NCBI RefSeq assembly: GCF_002776525.5
Contig: NC_045441.1
Location: forward strand, 64,837,880 to 64,901,879
Direction: 5' to 3'
DNA from: Piliocolobus tephrosceles
Taxonomy: Eukaryota; Chordata; Mammalia; Primates; Cercopithecidae
DNA length: 64,000 bases
Positions 10,831 to 22,700 of this stretch are shown here, piece after piece. The notes below the pieces were generated by a model. That model saw only the letters and a list, made by a program, of their open reading frames with translations, was not told the origin of the DNA and searched no databases. The translations under genes and the position numbers were made by a program. Position 1 is the stretch's first letter, and each line of letters starts with the position of its first letter.

Positions 10831-11159
10831 CATTTTGTAAGACATAAGCTTGTTTTATACTATTGCTGATTGTTTTTGTTCTCTATGTATATTTTTTTCT
10901 TATTAAGATCATTGATAATTTAATATATATTGGCTTGTCATTATGTAAAATGAGAAATTCACTACCACTTTCAGCCCTATCATTATCTCTCTACATTCCC
11001 AGGTTCTATGATACACTTTAAATAATGTAATTTTAAAATCCTTATCTTTGCAGAATTATTAGTCATGTTGCTTTGCTTCATAATCTATTAAGAACAATTG
11101 TCTATCTCTTTATAACCAATTCTTTTTTTCTATAATGTTGAATGTTATTTTAATACTTG

Positions 11160-11800
11160 TTAAAGATAGCAAAGAAGACTTTATTCAAGGGATGACTTCA
11201 ATGAGGTTTTGTGGTAGGGGAGATAGTTTGGCCTCAACTTTGAATACAGCAAGGAAAAGTCGGGATTTATAGCCAAGGAACAAGATGAGGAGCCGGTGGG
11301 TGGAAATAAAGATTTGGAGAACAATGACATTATAGCCTTTTCTACCATTCTTTGAGACATTACAAAATCCTCATAAATTTGATTCTAAAAGCCTACCATA
11401 AATTTGTTTGCCCTTCTTTAAGTGCTGACATCTATATAGTACAATGATTGGATTTAATGTTTTATAATCACTAAGAGAAACATTAGGGGTGAGGGGTGAT
11501 TCTGGTTAAACGCACTTGATGGGATTCTTATTGAAGGCAGACCAGGGTGATGAGATAGCACCTGAAAGATGGTGGGGGATGAGAAATTTGATCAGATATT
11601 GAGGTAGATAAGATATTGAGGGTGGAGAATTTTTGCTAAATTAATTTAGCAAGATTCCTGATAAAACTGGATGATACAGACCTGACCAAGGTCAAAACCT
11701 AAAGGGCTTAAAGGAGCCTGATTACAGTTTGATCAAGGAGAAAGGCTTTGTTAGTAATACTCTGTAAATACTAATGGTTAACAAGGTACCATTTTCTTCT
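11160..11800. repeat. LTR-like ancient repeat, copy 1
   Basis: The sequence has the style of an old ERVL-class LTR, with a purine-rich start around 11170-11300. Part of it, 11325-11470, is clearly homologous to 33070-33235 in this same window ('cataaatttgattctaaaag' against 'cataaatttgattcaaacag'). Two dispersed copies show that it is an interspersed repeat. The family name is uncertain; LTR16 or LTR33 are candidates from memory. Confidence 0.5.
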
Positions 11801-13290
11801 TTATGACTTTTTAATCTCAGGTTCCATTACACAACAGTGTTCTGGCTTCTTTCTGTAAAACATGTCTGCTCCTTGTTGGACTCTTTAGGCCAGCTTGACT
11901 TCCACTAGATTCCTAAATACTGAAGATTCTTAAGACACTCCTGTGTGATCCCTAGGAATTCTTGCACACCTCTAAGGACTTAAACACCCTTGATTTTCAA
12001 ATGACTCTTCCGTGTTCCAGACTCGACATATACAACTGTCTACTTGATACCTTCTCTTAGATGTCTTCCTGGCATTTCAGATTTATTCAAAGCATACTTC
12101 ATTGCTCCTAACATCCAAAACCAGCCTCTGGTGAATTAAACTTTTTATAACTTTTGTAGTGACACTCTATAATACTGCTTTTTGTTTTAAAGTCTGTATT
12201 TTATGGTGAACATAGTGAACCAAAGTTTCTTTTGGTGCATACCTGGTCTGGCATATCTTTTTAAATTACGTTCAGACTTTTGGGTCCCTGTGCTTTAGGT
12301 ATGACTGTTATAAAGGCCATATGGTTACATTTAGTTTTTAATCCATCTTGACAATCTCTGTGTTTTCACCTCAAGTTTTGTCTATTTACATTTATTTAAA
12401 TTGGAAAATTATTTGGACTTGTATATCTCACCTTATTTTTTGCTGTCTTTGTTTTTTTATTTCTTAGCTGTTTAAGGATTTTGGTGTTTTTCTTTTTTTT
12501 AAATTTTTTTCAGATTTTTAGATTTAATGGAAACACTGAAAATGAACATGGTCTACCAATGAGATGTATGATTCAATTCAGCACCCACTTTCTATGATCC
12601 TACTGTGTGCCTGCTCAGGGCTGGACAAAGGAGCCACATGATGTAGAGGGCACAGTCCTTGTCTTACCATCTGTGCACATAGTAGCCTTCCCTATAATTA
12701 GAAATTGTTTTGAGTCTCATAAAGCAGTTAAGTGATGAATCTAGGACAGTCCATGGTTGGAAAATGTGGGTTTTAATCAAGACTGGAAGTTGGGGACAGG
12801 AATGAGCATAGAGCTGGCTGTGGGGCTGGGGCATCAAGAAAGACTCCTTCGGAGACCAGGCAAACAAGTGAGTGAATGGGGCAGAGGTTGTCTGAGGATG
12901 AGGGCACAGGCCCAGGTGAGCCCATGGCCCTCCTTGTACCTTCTCTTATCTCTGATCTGTTTTCAAAGGTTCCCTCCTCCCTCAGCTGAGCAAGGCCCCT
13001 GAGGACACAACTACTGCCCAGGCTTCGTATCTCTAAACCAAGGAGGTCTTTAGGTCAGAAATAATCAATGTCTTAAAAACAAAAGCTTATCCATTTGAGC
13101 TCCATAATGCTAGGATTTATACTTCAGGTTTAGTTTTCATTAGCCAACTTCTTCAGAGCTGACATGGTAGAAAGCAATGCCTTGGGAAACCTTGTTTCTA
13201 GTCATCCTCAGACACTGCAGACATCACAGCTAACAGTCATGAATTCATCTTAACTATCAATGAAAAGGAATCCCAGGCAGCCCTAGTTCT
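11800..13290. other. Non-repetitive DNA without recognisable features
   Basis: The stretch is somewhat less AT-rich than its surroundings, notably at 12600-13020. Reading frames on both strands there (for example 12757-13002) are short and have no splice context that I trust. I name no gene. Confidence 0.4.
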
Positions 13291-13299
13291 TTCCTTTGT

Positions 13300-13510
13300 C
13301 CAGCATTTTATTGATTCACACATTATCTCACTTGTGCTGACTCTCAGGAAGCAGGCTACACACTGGGATTGGTATTTGTGCCTCTGTACTTTCTTTTAAA
13401 GACAAGAAGTCAAAGAAGAGATGCTAAGTGACTATTCAAGAGCACAATTTGTAAGTAGCAGGGCTTGGATGCATGTTTTCTGGCTCCTTGTCTAGGATTC
13501 AGATCAGTCT
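13300..13510 (-). repeat. MIR SINE
   Basis: The plus strand reads like the reverse complement of MIR: a degenerate 'gatgaggaaactgaggc' site, then 'gatgctaagtgactattcaa' and 'agtagcagggcttggatgca'. A following stretch at 13745-13800 ('ttggcatggagctgagacct', 'aagtacttaatgaatgg') resembles an L2 or MIR end on the plus strand. Confidence 0.65.
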
Positions 13511-14097
13511 AACCCAATGCCAGTAGTCACGTGTAGGAGCAGTGCAGGCACAGTATGTCCCACAGGCCGAGTGAGATGTGTTCTTGGTTGGCTGGATTTC
13601 TACTCTATGAGAAAAGGCTACACAAGGCGGCCCCATCTTGGTAAGACCTTCTACAGTCTGGGCCTCAGAGGGACAGAAGTGAAACTTCTTCTTGGCTGGT
13701 GTGCCCAAAATTGGCTGGATGTGGTGACCAGTTCATGAGGAGTTGATATAGAACAGTGGTTGGCATGGAGCTGAGACCTTGTAAGTACTTAATGAATGGA
13801 TACGTTCTAAGAGCCAATTCAAAATCCTGATGAAGATTTATTGAGGAAAGGAAGTTAGTTGGATGATCTTAATGGCATGATTTTGGGATATGTAATTACA
13901 TTAGAATACAGAAACTTCTTACCACCTTGACACTGACCTGTTATGTTCTAAAGCTTACTCATGTCTTGGCACATTTAGGAGACAGTCACTCCAGAACTCA
14001 AAGGTGGGGAAGTAAGTTACAATACCACAAGGGAAATGTTGCATATTTGGAGGACCAAGACTGAGGACTCTGGAACTGACCTGTATGGGCAATAGTG

Positions 14098-14147
14098 ACC
14101 TTTCCCTTTCCTTTTCCCTTTTGCTTTCCCTTTCCCTTCCCCCCCCC
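14098..14147. repeat. (TTTCCC)n-like pyrimidine tract
   Basis: Imperfect TTTCCC units end in a run of C and adjoin the poly-T of the next Alu. This is probably an expanded Alu tail. Confidence 0.8.
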
Positions 14148-14440
14148 TTTTTTTTTTTTTGATGGAGTCTCACTCTGTTGCCCAGGCTGGAGTGCAGTGG
14201 TGCAATCTTGGCTCACTGCAACCTCCACCTCCTGGGTTCAAGCAATTCTTCTGCCTCAGCTTCCTGAGTAGCTGGGATTACAGGCAAGTGCCACCAGGCC
14301 TGGCTAATGTTTGTACTTTTAGTAGAGATGGGGTTTTGCCATGTTGGTCAGGCTGGTCTTAAACTCCTAACCTCTGGTGATCCACCTGCCTAGGCCTCCT
14401 AAATTGCTGGGATTACAGATGTGAGCCACTGCGCCTGGCC
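14148..14440 (-). mobile_element. Alu element (S type)
   Basis: Poly-T is followed by 'gatggagtctcactctgttg' and complete left and right monomers, ending 'cactgcgcctggcc'. This is a full-length Alu on the minus strand with moderate divergence. Confidence 0.93.
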
Positions 14441-14559
14441 ACTCATTCTTTCTTTGTCTTTCATGACTTTGTACTTTTGGCAAATACTGACTTGTTTTGT
14501 ATAATGTCTCTTATTTAGATTTCTCTGCTGTTTTCTCATGAATAAATGCATTTAGGCAA

Positions 14560-16501
14560 GAATGCCACTGAATTAGTGTTATATCCTTCTCAGTGCATCA
14601 TATCAGGAATCATATGATGTCTGTCTCACTACTGCTGATATTAACCTAGATCACTTGGTTAAAGTGGCATCTGCTGGGTTTCTCCACTGAAAATATATTA
14701 CTACCTTTATAATTAATAATTATGATAAAATATTTGTAAACCATGTAAATATCCCAATTTTTACTCATACCATCGCATGATAATTTTAGCATATGTTGGA
14801 AGCTTTTATATAGTATTGCTTGTCACATAGTGGTTTTTTGTTCCCATCATTCTTTCCAAATGTATTAATTGCAATTTTACAATAAAGAATATCTTTCCCT
14901 TTGGTGCCATCTATCTCTTTCTGCTCTTTTCCCCTTTCTATCTATCTAATCTGTCTGAATGAACTCATTAGTCTTAGTCTTATTTTATGGATTCTGTTCC
15001 ATAGTCTTAGGATTTTGTTGCTCCAGTTTTCCCACATGTGATTGGGAGCTCCTTCATGTTGCCTTATGTTGTCTTTAACACTGTTCTCATCAGATTTTGA
15101 GGATTTCCCTATATTCTGGCACCAAAAGATATTTCAGATTTTTTCTTCATCCAGGTTTGAAATGAGCAATTTCTGCAAGAAACCTAAATTTCTTTTTTTA
15201 AAGATTGGTATTTAGAAACCAAGATCCTGAGCACTAAGGGTGCTCATTGCAACTTGCATGTCACAGTTTGTAAGCCCTTTCAAAGTGAACAGGACTAGGA
15301 ATATATCTGTTTTTATACGTAGAAATACTCATCTATACCTGTTTCTACATTTGTAACTGAGGATATTTATATGTAATTTATAATCTGGCTAAAAGAAACC
15401 ATTTGTTGATATCTCTATTTTTCATTCCAACATCATAGAATTTTCTAGCTCTCCTTTTTCTGATATGTAATCCCTCTCTCCAACAGTATCTTACTCAACA
15501 CAGCATACACATAGTATACTTTCAGAATTGCTAACCCATATCTCTTAGAAAACAATAATACTAATTACTATGATAGTTTTATATATAGCTCTTTGTCTTA
15601 GAATATTGAATCAAAATACTAATTTCCAAATTTAGTTAGGGCTACCTTCTTCAGTTTGGTTCTTTGTTTACAGTATATTTTGGTTCATTTCATATTGTTA
15701 ATCGATTTTGGAGTATTCCCACTCCATCCTGCTTGATTCTAATTATTTTTTTGGAGTGTGCTAAACATTAACATAGTTTTGAAAGTCAGATAGTCAAAGG
15801 CTATTCAGTTTGGAGTGTTACCTTAGTCTTTTGCCTCATTGTTTTTTGAAGAGCAGGGGAGTCATTAATTGAGATAATTGAATTTTATGTAATAACTATA
15901 CATTTATTAAGTTCTCTCTGATTAATTTCTTGTGGATTTGACTAGGGTTTACAAGATACCTAATTCAATGCTGCCCTCTTCTGTCACTGTAGCAGTATCT
16001 GGCTTCTTTAGTTAATTAATCTTATTTAATGGTGGAGAAAGGAGTTATGTGTTCTCCAGTTGTTTGGTTGTCTTTTGTATTTCAGGACCCTAATTTTTTT
16101 CCTTTTCCTCTTCATTACTCTGTTGCCAAAGATTTCTTCTCCTTTGTTCTTGTTGTATGTGTGTGTGTGTTTTCTCCAGGAGAAGTCTGCCACATCAAGC
16201 ATAAGTCCCTTCTTTAAAGTCTTGCTGGTTATACCTTCACACATTTTAGTATTTTCACATTTAAGTCAGGATTACTGTTTTTGGTGGTGGTTTTTAAATA
16301 AAGTTTATACCAATCAGTAGCTCCCTTTCTTTTCATATTTTTTCAGCTTGCCCTTAGTTGCCACACAAACATTTATGGCAGAACAGGAGAAGGAGAAATT
16401 GCTCATTGAGATTTGCTGGTTTTTTTCTTATTTTCTTTAACTTGCAGTTACTTTGAAGTTTGGGTATTTTTTTTTTTTTTTGTCTTCAATGATATCAAAG
16501 G

Positions 16502-16550
<49 letters not shown>

Positions 16551-17850
16551 TACTTTGATCTTGTTCAGTACTATTTTTGGAGAAAGTATTGAGAGTCTCC
16601 ATTGGCTTTAGCCACCTGAGATCCCCACTGTTTTTACTCCAATTTCTCTCTACTTGTTAGAAGTTTCACATCCTATTTTTATGCATTGAGCAGTCTCTTA
16701 AAATTTTTCTGTGCATATTTATTTGAAAATCTGAAGTCAGTATTTTACTCTCCCAACACTTTTATCTGTCTTAGAGCATTTCAAGTTTGATCATTTACTT
16801 CCTAACTTTTATGCTACTGTTCTTATCCAGTATTTTGATTTTGTTATTTTAAATATCCTTTATATTTACATGTTACTTATTTGTAATTTTCTGGACAGTG
16901 CTGTGTTTAGATTTATGTACTTATTTTAAAATCATTTTAAAATTTTTCACGCCTTCCTGCTCTTTGGACCTTGATTCAGAGATTATTTTCCTTCCATGTG
17001 AGTTGCAGACTTTAGTGTAAGAAGGGATTTTAAGGATACACTTTCATATTTTATTTCAAGGAGGCAGTATTTTATTTCTAACCTTGAAAAATAATGGTGT
17101 GTGGAGGGGGGAGCGTTGTAAACATTCTAGTTTGATAGCTTTGTTGAGGGGTGGGGTAGTTTTTATTTTGATTTTAGCACTTTGAAAATACTGTCACTGT
17201 GTTCTTGCTACCATTATTTTTGGGAGAGACACTGCCAGGCTAATTGTTGGTCTGTTTTGATGTATTCCTTCTTGTTGCTTTAAGATTGCCTCTAGTTAGT
17301 ATTTCAGTTTCCTTACAGTTCATCTACTTGTTGGGATTTTTTTAAATCCACCTTGAAATTCATTAGGTTTCCTTGATGAATTTTTGTTCTATAATTGGTG
17401 GAAAATTTACAACCATAAATTATTATTATTTTTTGCCGTTGTTTTTATTCTCCCTTTATGGGATTCTGATTAAATGTATGTTATTGTATCTGCCAAATCT
17501 TTTAACTTCCTACCACGTTTTCCATTTCATTGTCTGTTTAATATATATTCTGAGTAATTTCCTTAATTATTTCTCCAGTTTCAGTAATTCTCTCTTCAAC
17601 TGCATCTAATCTATTGCTTTTGAGATTCTTTTTTCTTTATGTTCAACAATGCTTTTCATTTGCAAAAAATCCGTCTTTTGCGTTTCAAGTCTCATTTCTG
17701 TTTGTTATTTTATGTTTCAAGGCTCTCATTGTGAGAGCCTTGTCTTGCTTTCTTATTTTCATGAGTTTATAAGTATTTATTTAAATATTTTACATAGTTT
17801 GAAAGATATTTTGTGCCTGAAAATTTTAATGCTGAATTTATTTTGATGCT
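14560..17850 (-). mobile_element. Ancient HAL1/L1M element in pieces
   Basis: Around 14560-14690 and 15000-15300 the text matches the reverse complement of old L1M/HAL1 3' UTR ('tggtatttagaaaccaagat', 'tttctccactgaaaa'). From about 17150 to 17800 it matches ORF1-side sequence of the same families ('actgtcactgtgttcttgct', 'tctctcttcaactgcatcta'). HAL1 elements carry ORF1 and a 3' UTR only, which suits this order on the minus strand. No open frame survives. A (TG)n tract interrupts it. Confidence 0.5.
16502..16549. repeat. (TG)n microsatellite, about 23 units
   Basis: This is an uninterrupted alternating TG run, a likely length-variable site and a potential Z-DNA former. A poly-T run lies just upstream at about 16467-16481. 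Confidence 0.97.
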
Positions 17851-17894
17851 AATGGGTCTGTTTTTCATAGATTTTTATTTTATGAATGCATTTC

Positions 17895-18035
17895 TGTATA
17901 TATGTATTTGTCTGTCTTGCCTAACTACATATTCCATCAGGGGAAAAAAGTCTATATATTCTTATCTTTATATATAGCTTAGAGTCTGGCATAAGGTAAG
18001 TTCCTGAAATATAGTCATTGAATGAATAAAGGAGT
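17895..18035 (+). repeat. L2 3' end
   Basis: The sequence 'agagtctggcataaggtaag' followed by 'tcattgaatgaataaa' matches the 3' end of L2 on the plus strand, which in good copies reads 'cctggcacatagtaggtgct' and then a TGAATGAA tail. Confidence 0.6.
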
Positions 18036-18478
18036 TCCCATTCTTCTTCCTTCTCCCACAACCTTACTCATTTAATCACTGGACAAATTAAGTTTCTAGT
18101 TTGTAAACAGTTTCCCCCCCCCAAGAAAGTTTCCATTAATTGCACTACTTTCAAAGTCCTTGCACATAGTACAATGTCTCCTTTTTTGTTTCTCTGACAG
18201 CCAGGAGTCTTAGGTAACTACTTACTGTTTTTTGTTACTTAGTATTCTAGAGAAGTTACCCATCAGTCATTCTTCTCTTTTAAAAGCAATCTGTATTGTC
18301 TGCTGGAGGTTATTGATTTTTTTTTTCTTTAAATTTGAAGCTATCTTCTAAATATGATTTCTTTTTTACTGTTCTTTTACTAATTTTGTAAGGCACCAAA
18401 TGATAGCTGTCTATCTACAGATCCTGATCTTAGTTCAACTAATGGTATTTTCTTTCTTGAAAAAGGTTTTAGTAAATT

Positions 18479-18481
<3 letters not shown>

Positions 18482-18510
<29 letters not shown>

Positions 18511-18783
18511 GAGACACTGTTTCACTCTGTTGCCCAGGATGTAGTGCAGTGGCACAATCTCAGTTTACTGCAACCTCTGCCTTCCAGGTTCAAGAAATTC
18601 TTCTGCCTCAGCCTCCTGATTAGCTGGGATTACAGGCACATGCCACCAGGCCTGGCTAATTTTTGTGTTTTTAGTAGAGACAGGGTTTCACCATGTTGGC
18701 TAGGCTGGTCTCAAACCCCTGAGTTCAGGCAATCTTCCCGCCTCGGCCTCCCAAAGTGCTGGGATTACAGGCATCAGCCATGG
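18482..18783 (-). mobile_element. Alu element at the 3' end of the L1
   Basis: A 30-base T run is followed by a dimeric Alu on the minus strand. Its 5' end is clipped, because it stops after 'aggcatcagccatgg' instead of the usual 'gcccggcc'. It sits exactly where the 3' end of the large L1 is expected. Confidence 0.92.
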
Positions 18784-19416
18784 CAATTCTTAATTATATA
18801 AGTTTATGGGGGTACAAAGTGATGTTTAACTTATGAATACAATATGAAATATTTAAATCAATCTAGTTAACATATACATCTCTTCAAGTACTTAATTTTT
18901 TATGGTGAGAACATTTGGAATTTACTCAGCAGTTCTGAAATGTACAATATTCCCATTATTAACTATATTCACCACATTCCCATAGAACTAAAAAATAAAA
19001 ATGAAAACATATTTCTCCTGTCTGAGATTTCTATGTCTTGTGATCATTATTTCCCCATTCCCCCAACCCTGTCTTTTCTAACCACAATTCTACTCTGCTT
19101 CTAATTCAATTGTTTAGATTCCATATGTAAGTGAGGACCTGTGGTATTTGTCTTTCTGTGCCAGGCTTATTTCATTTAGCATAATGTTCTCCACTTCCAT
19201 CCATGTGGTTGCAAATGACAGTTTCTTTTTTAAAGGTTGATAGTATTCTGTTGTGTATATATACTGCATCTTCTTAAACAATAAATCTGTTGATGGACAC
19301 TTATGTTAATCCCATAACTTAGCTATTGTGAATAGTGCTGCAATTACCATGGGACTGAGTGCAGACATCTTTTTGAAAAACTGGTTTTAAATCTTTTGGG
19401 TAAATATCCAGAAGTG

Positions 19417-19730
19417 GGCCGGTCGCAGTGGCTCAAGCCTGTAATCCCAGCACTTTGGGAGGCTGAGACGGGCGGATCAGGAGGTCAGGAAATCGAGACC
19501 ATCCTGGCTAACACGGTGAAACCCTGTCTCTACTAAAAAATACAAAAAACTAGCAGGGCGAGGTGGCGGGCGCCTGTAGTCCCAATTACTAGGGAGGCTG
19601 AGGCAGGAGAATGGCGTAAACCCCGTAGGCGGAGCTTGCAGTGAGCCAAGATCCAGCCACTGCACTCCAGCCTGGGCCACAGAGCGAGACTTCGTCTCAA
19701 AAAAAAAAAAAAAAGAAAAACAAGAAAAAA
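19417..19730 (+). mobile_element. AluYR-type Alu nested in the L1
   Basis: A full-length Alu interrupts L1 sequence and is flanked by the 11-bp target duplication 'atccagaagtg' at 19406-19416 and 19731-19741. It carries 'gctcaagcctgtaatccc', 'gacgggcgg' and 'gatccagccactgcac'. These are the AluYR-type positions of Old World monkeys, with one change in the last. Confidence 0.95.
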
Positions 19731-22700
19731 ATCCAGAAGTGGGATTTCCGAATTACATGGTATTTCTAGTTTTAGATTTTGAGAAACAACCATACAGTTT
19801 CCCACAGTGTACTAATTCATATTCCTACCAACAGTGCACAAGAGTTTTTTTCTCCACATCCTGCCAACATTTCTTATTTTTTACCTTCTTAGTAGTAGCC
19901 ATTCTGACAGGTGTGAGATGGTATCTTATTGTAGGTTAAATTTGCATTTCTCTAGTGATTACTGATATTAAGCATTTTTTCATACACTTGTTGGCCATTT
20001 GTATTTTTTCTTTTGAGAAATGTGTATTTATGTCCCTTGCCGTTTTTAATTTTTTTTATTTTGTTTGTTTTGTTTTCTTGTAATTGAAATGTTTGAGCTA
20101 CTTAAATATTTTAAATATTAACCTCTTATCGGGTATATGGCATGCACATATTTTCTCCCAGTCTGTAGATTGTCTCTTCCTACTGTTGTTTCCTTTTGGG
20201 TTTGGTCTGATCACAGTTGTCTACTTTAGCTTTTGTTCCCTGTACTTATGTAGTCAGATTTGAGAAATCGTTGCCCATGTTGTGCAGTTTTTCTTCAGCT
20301 TTCTTCTAGTAGTTTTATAGCTTTTGGTCTTGTGTTTAAGTCTTTAGTCCATTTCAAGTTGATTTTTATATATGGTGTGAGATTAGACCCCAATTTCATG
20401 CTTCTGAATGTGGATATCCAAGTTTCCCAGCACCATTTATTGAAAAAGCTATCCATTTCACATTGTGTGTTCTTGGCACCTTTGTCAAAAATCAATAGAC
20501 TGTATATGCATGTGTTCATTTCTGAGCTATCTACTCTGTTTTGTTGGTCTTTGGGTATGTTTGTGTATGTCTCTCTCTCTCTCTCTAATCAGTACCGTGC
20601 TGTTTTTATTACTATAGCTTTGTAGTGTAGTTTGAAATTAGGTACTGTGATGCCACCAGCCTTTGTTCTTTTCACTCATGGCTGCCTTGGCTATTCAAGG
20701 TTTTTTGCAGTTCCATACAAATTTAACAATATTTTTTATTTTTATGAAAAATGACTTTAGAATATTGATGGAAATTGCATTAAATTTATAGATTGCTTTG
20801 AGTAGAAGGGGCATTTTAACAATACTAATTCTTCCAATATGTGAACATGAGATATCTTTCTATATATTTGTGTTGTCTTCAATTTTTTTTATCAGTGTTT
20901 TACAGTTTTCACTATATAGGTTTTTACCTTCTTGATTAAATTTATTCCCAAATATTTTTACTGCTATCATGAATGTAATTGTCCTCTTGAGTTCCTTTTC
21001 ACAGGTATGTTGCTAGTATATAGCAATGCTACTGAGTTTTGTGTATTGATTCTGTATTTTGCAACCTTATTGCATTTTTTTTTTTCAAGTATTAACAGCT
21101 TTCTATATACATGAGATCATGTCATCTGCAAACAGTCAGAGTTTCACTTCTTTTCTATTTGGATGTCTTTTATTTCTTTCTCTTTGCTAATTGCTCTGGG
21201 AGGGACTTCCAATATTGTATTAAATAGAAGTGGTAAGTGTGGGCATCTTTATCTTGTTTTGGAACTTATAGAAAGGCTTTCAGTTTTTCAGCATTAACTA
21301 TACTGTTAACTGTGGCATAATGTTTCTCATATATGACCTTTATTGTATTGAAGTAAGTTTATTCTGCACCTAAGGTGAGAGTTTTAGCATGAAAGGATAC
21401 TGAATTTTGTCAAGTGCTTTTCTTTTGCATCTGAATGAGATTATATGGTTTTGTCTTTCATTCTGTTAGTAATGATGTACAGCACTTGTTGATTTGTATG
21501 TGTTGAATCATCCTTGCATCTGTCGTAGTAGATTATCCTTTTGTTTTTCGGTTTGCTAGTATTTTGTTGATGACTTTTGCATCTATGTTTCTGAAAGATA
21601 CTGGTCTTTTCTTTTACCAAAGATATTGGTAATTTTCTTTTCTTGTAGTGTAATGTTCTTGTAATACAGTTTATTTTCTTGTAGTTTTTTAAATATTTGG
21701 TAGAATTCAGCCACGAAACCGTCAGGTCCTAGACTTTTCTTTGGTGGGAGAGTTTTTATTTCTGATTCACTCTCCTTACTTGTTATTGCTCTTGTCTATT
21801 TTCCATTTCTTCATTTCTTCATGGTTCAATTTTGGTAGTTTGTATTTATCTAGGAATTTATACATTTATTCTGGGTTACCTAATTAATTTACTTATAATT
21901 GTTTGAGGTAGTCTCTTACTCTTTGTATTTTTGTGTTATCAGTTGTAATGTGTCCTTTTTCATTTATATTTTATTTGAGTCTTCTCTTTTCTCTTACTGT
22001 GCCTAAATATTTGTTAATTATCTTTCCCAAAAACCAACTCTTAGTTTTATTTGTGTTTTGTGTTGTCCTCTAATCTCTTTTATTTATTTTTGCTCTATCT
22101 TTATTATTATCACTTTTTTCCTGCTAACTTAAGGCTGAGTTTGTTCTTTTTCTAGTTCCTTGAGATGTAACACTAGATGGTTCCCTTGAAATGTTTTTTC
22201 TTTTTTTGATGTAGGCATTTATCATTACAAACATTCTCCTAAGGCCTGCTGTTGTGTTCCCATTTTTATTTGTGACAAAATATTTAACAAATTTTCCTTT
22301 TCTTTATTGATTTATTGGTCTTTTAGTAGCATATTGTTTAATTTTCATGTATTTATATTTTTTCCACAATTTCTCCTGTTATTGATGTTTAATTATATAT
22401 TACACTATGTGACAGAAAAGATACTTAATATAATTTTAATATCATAAATTTGCTGAGGTTTATTTTGTGCTCTAACATGTGAGATCTGTCCTGCAGAATA
22501 TTTCATCTGCTTAAGAAGAATAAGTATTCTATTGCTGTTGGACAGAATGTTCTGTATGAGTCTGTGAGGTCCATATGGCCTAAAGTATTGTTCAAGTACA
22601 ACATATCCTTATTAATTTTCTGTCTGAATGATCTTTTCATTGTTGAAAGTGGGATATTGTTGTCCCCTACAATTATTATATTCTAATATTTATCTCCTTT

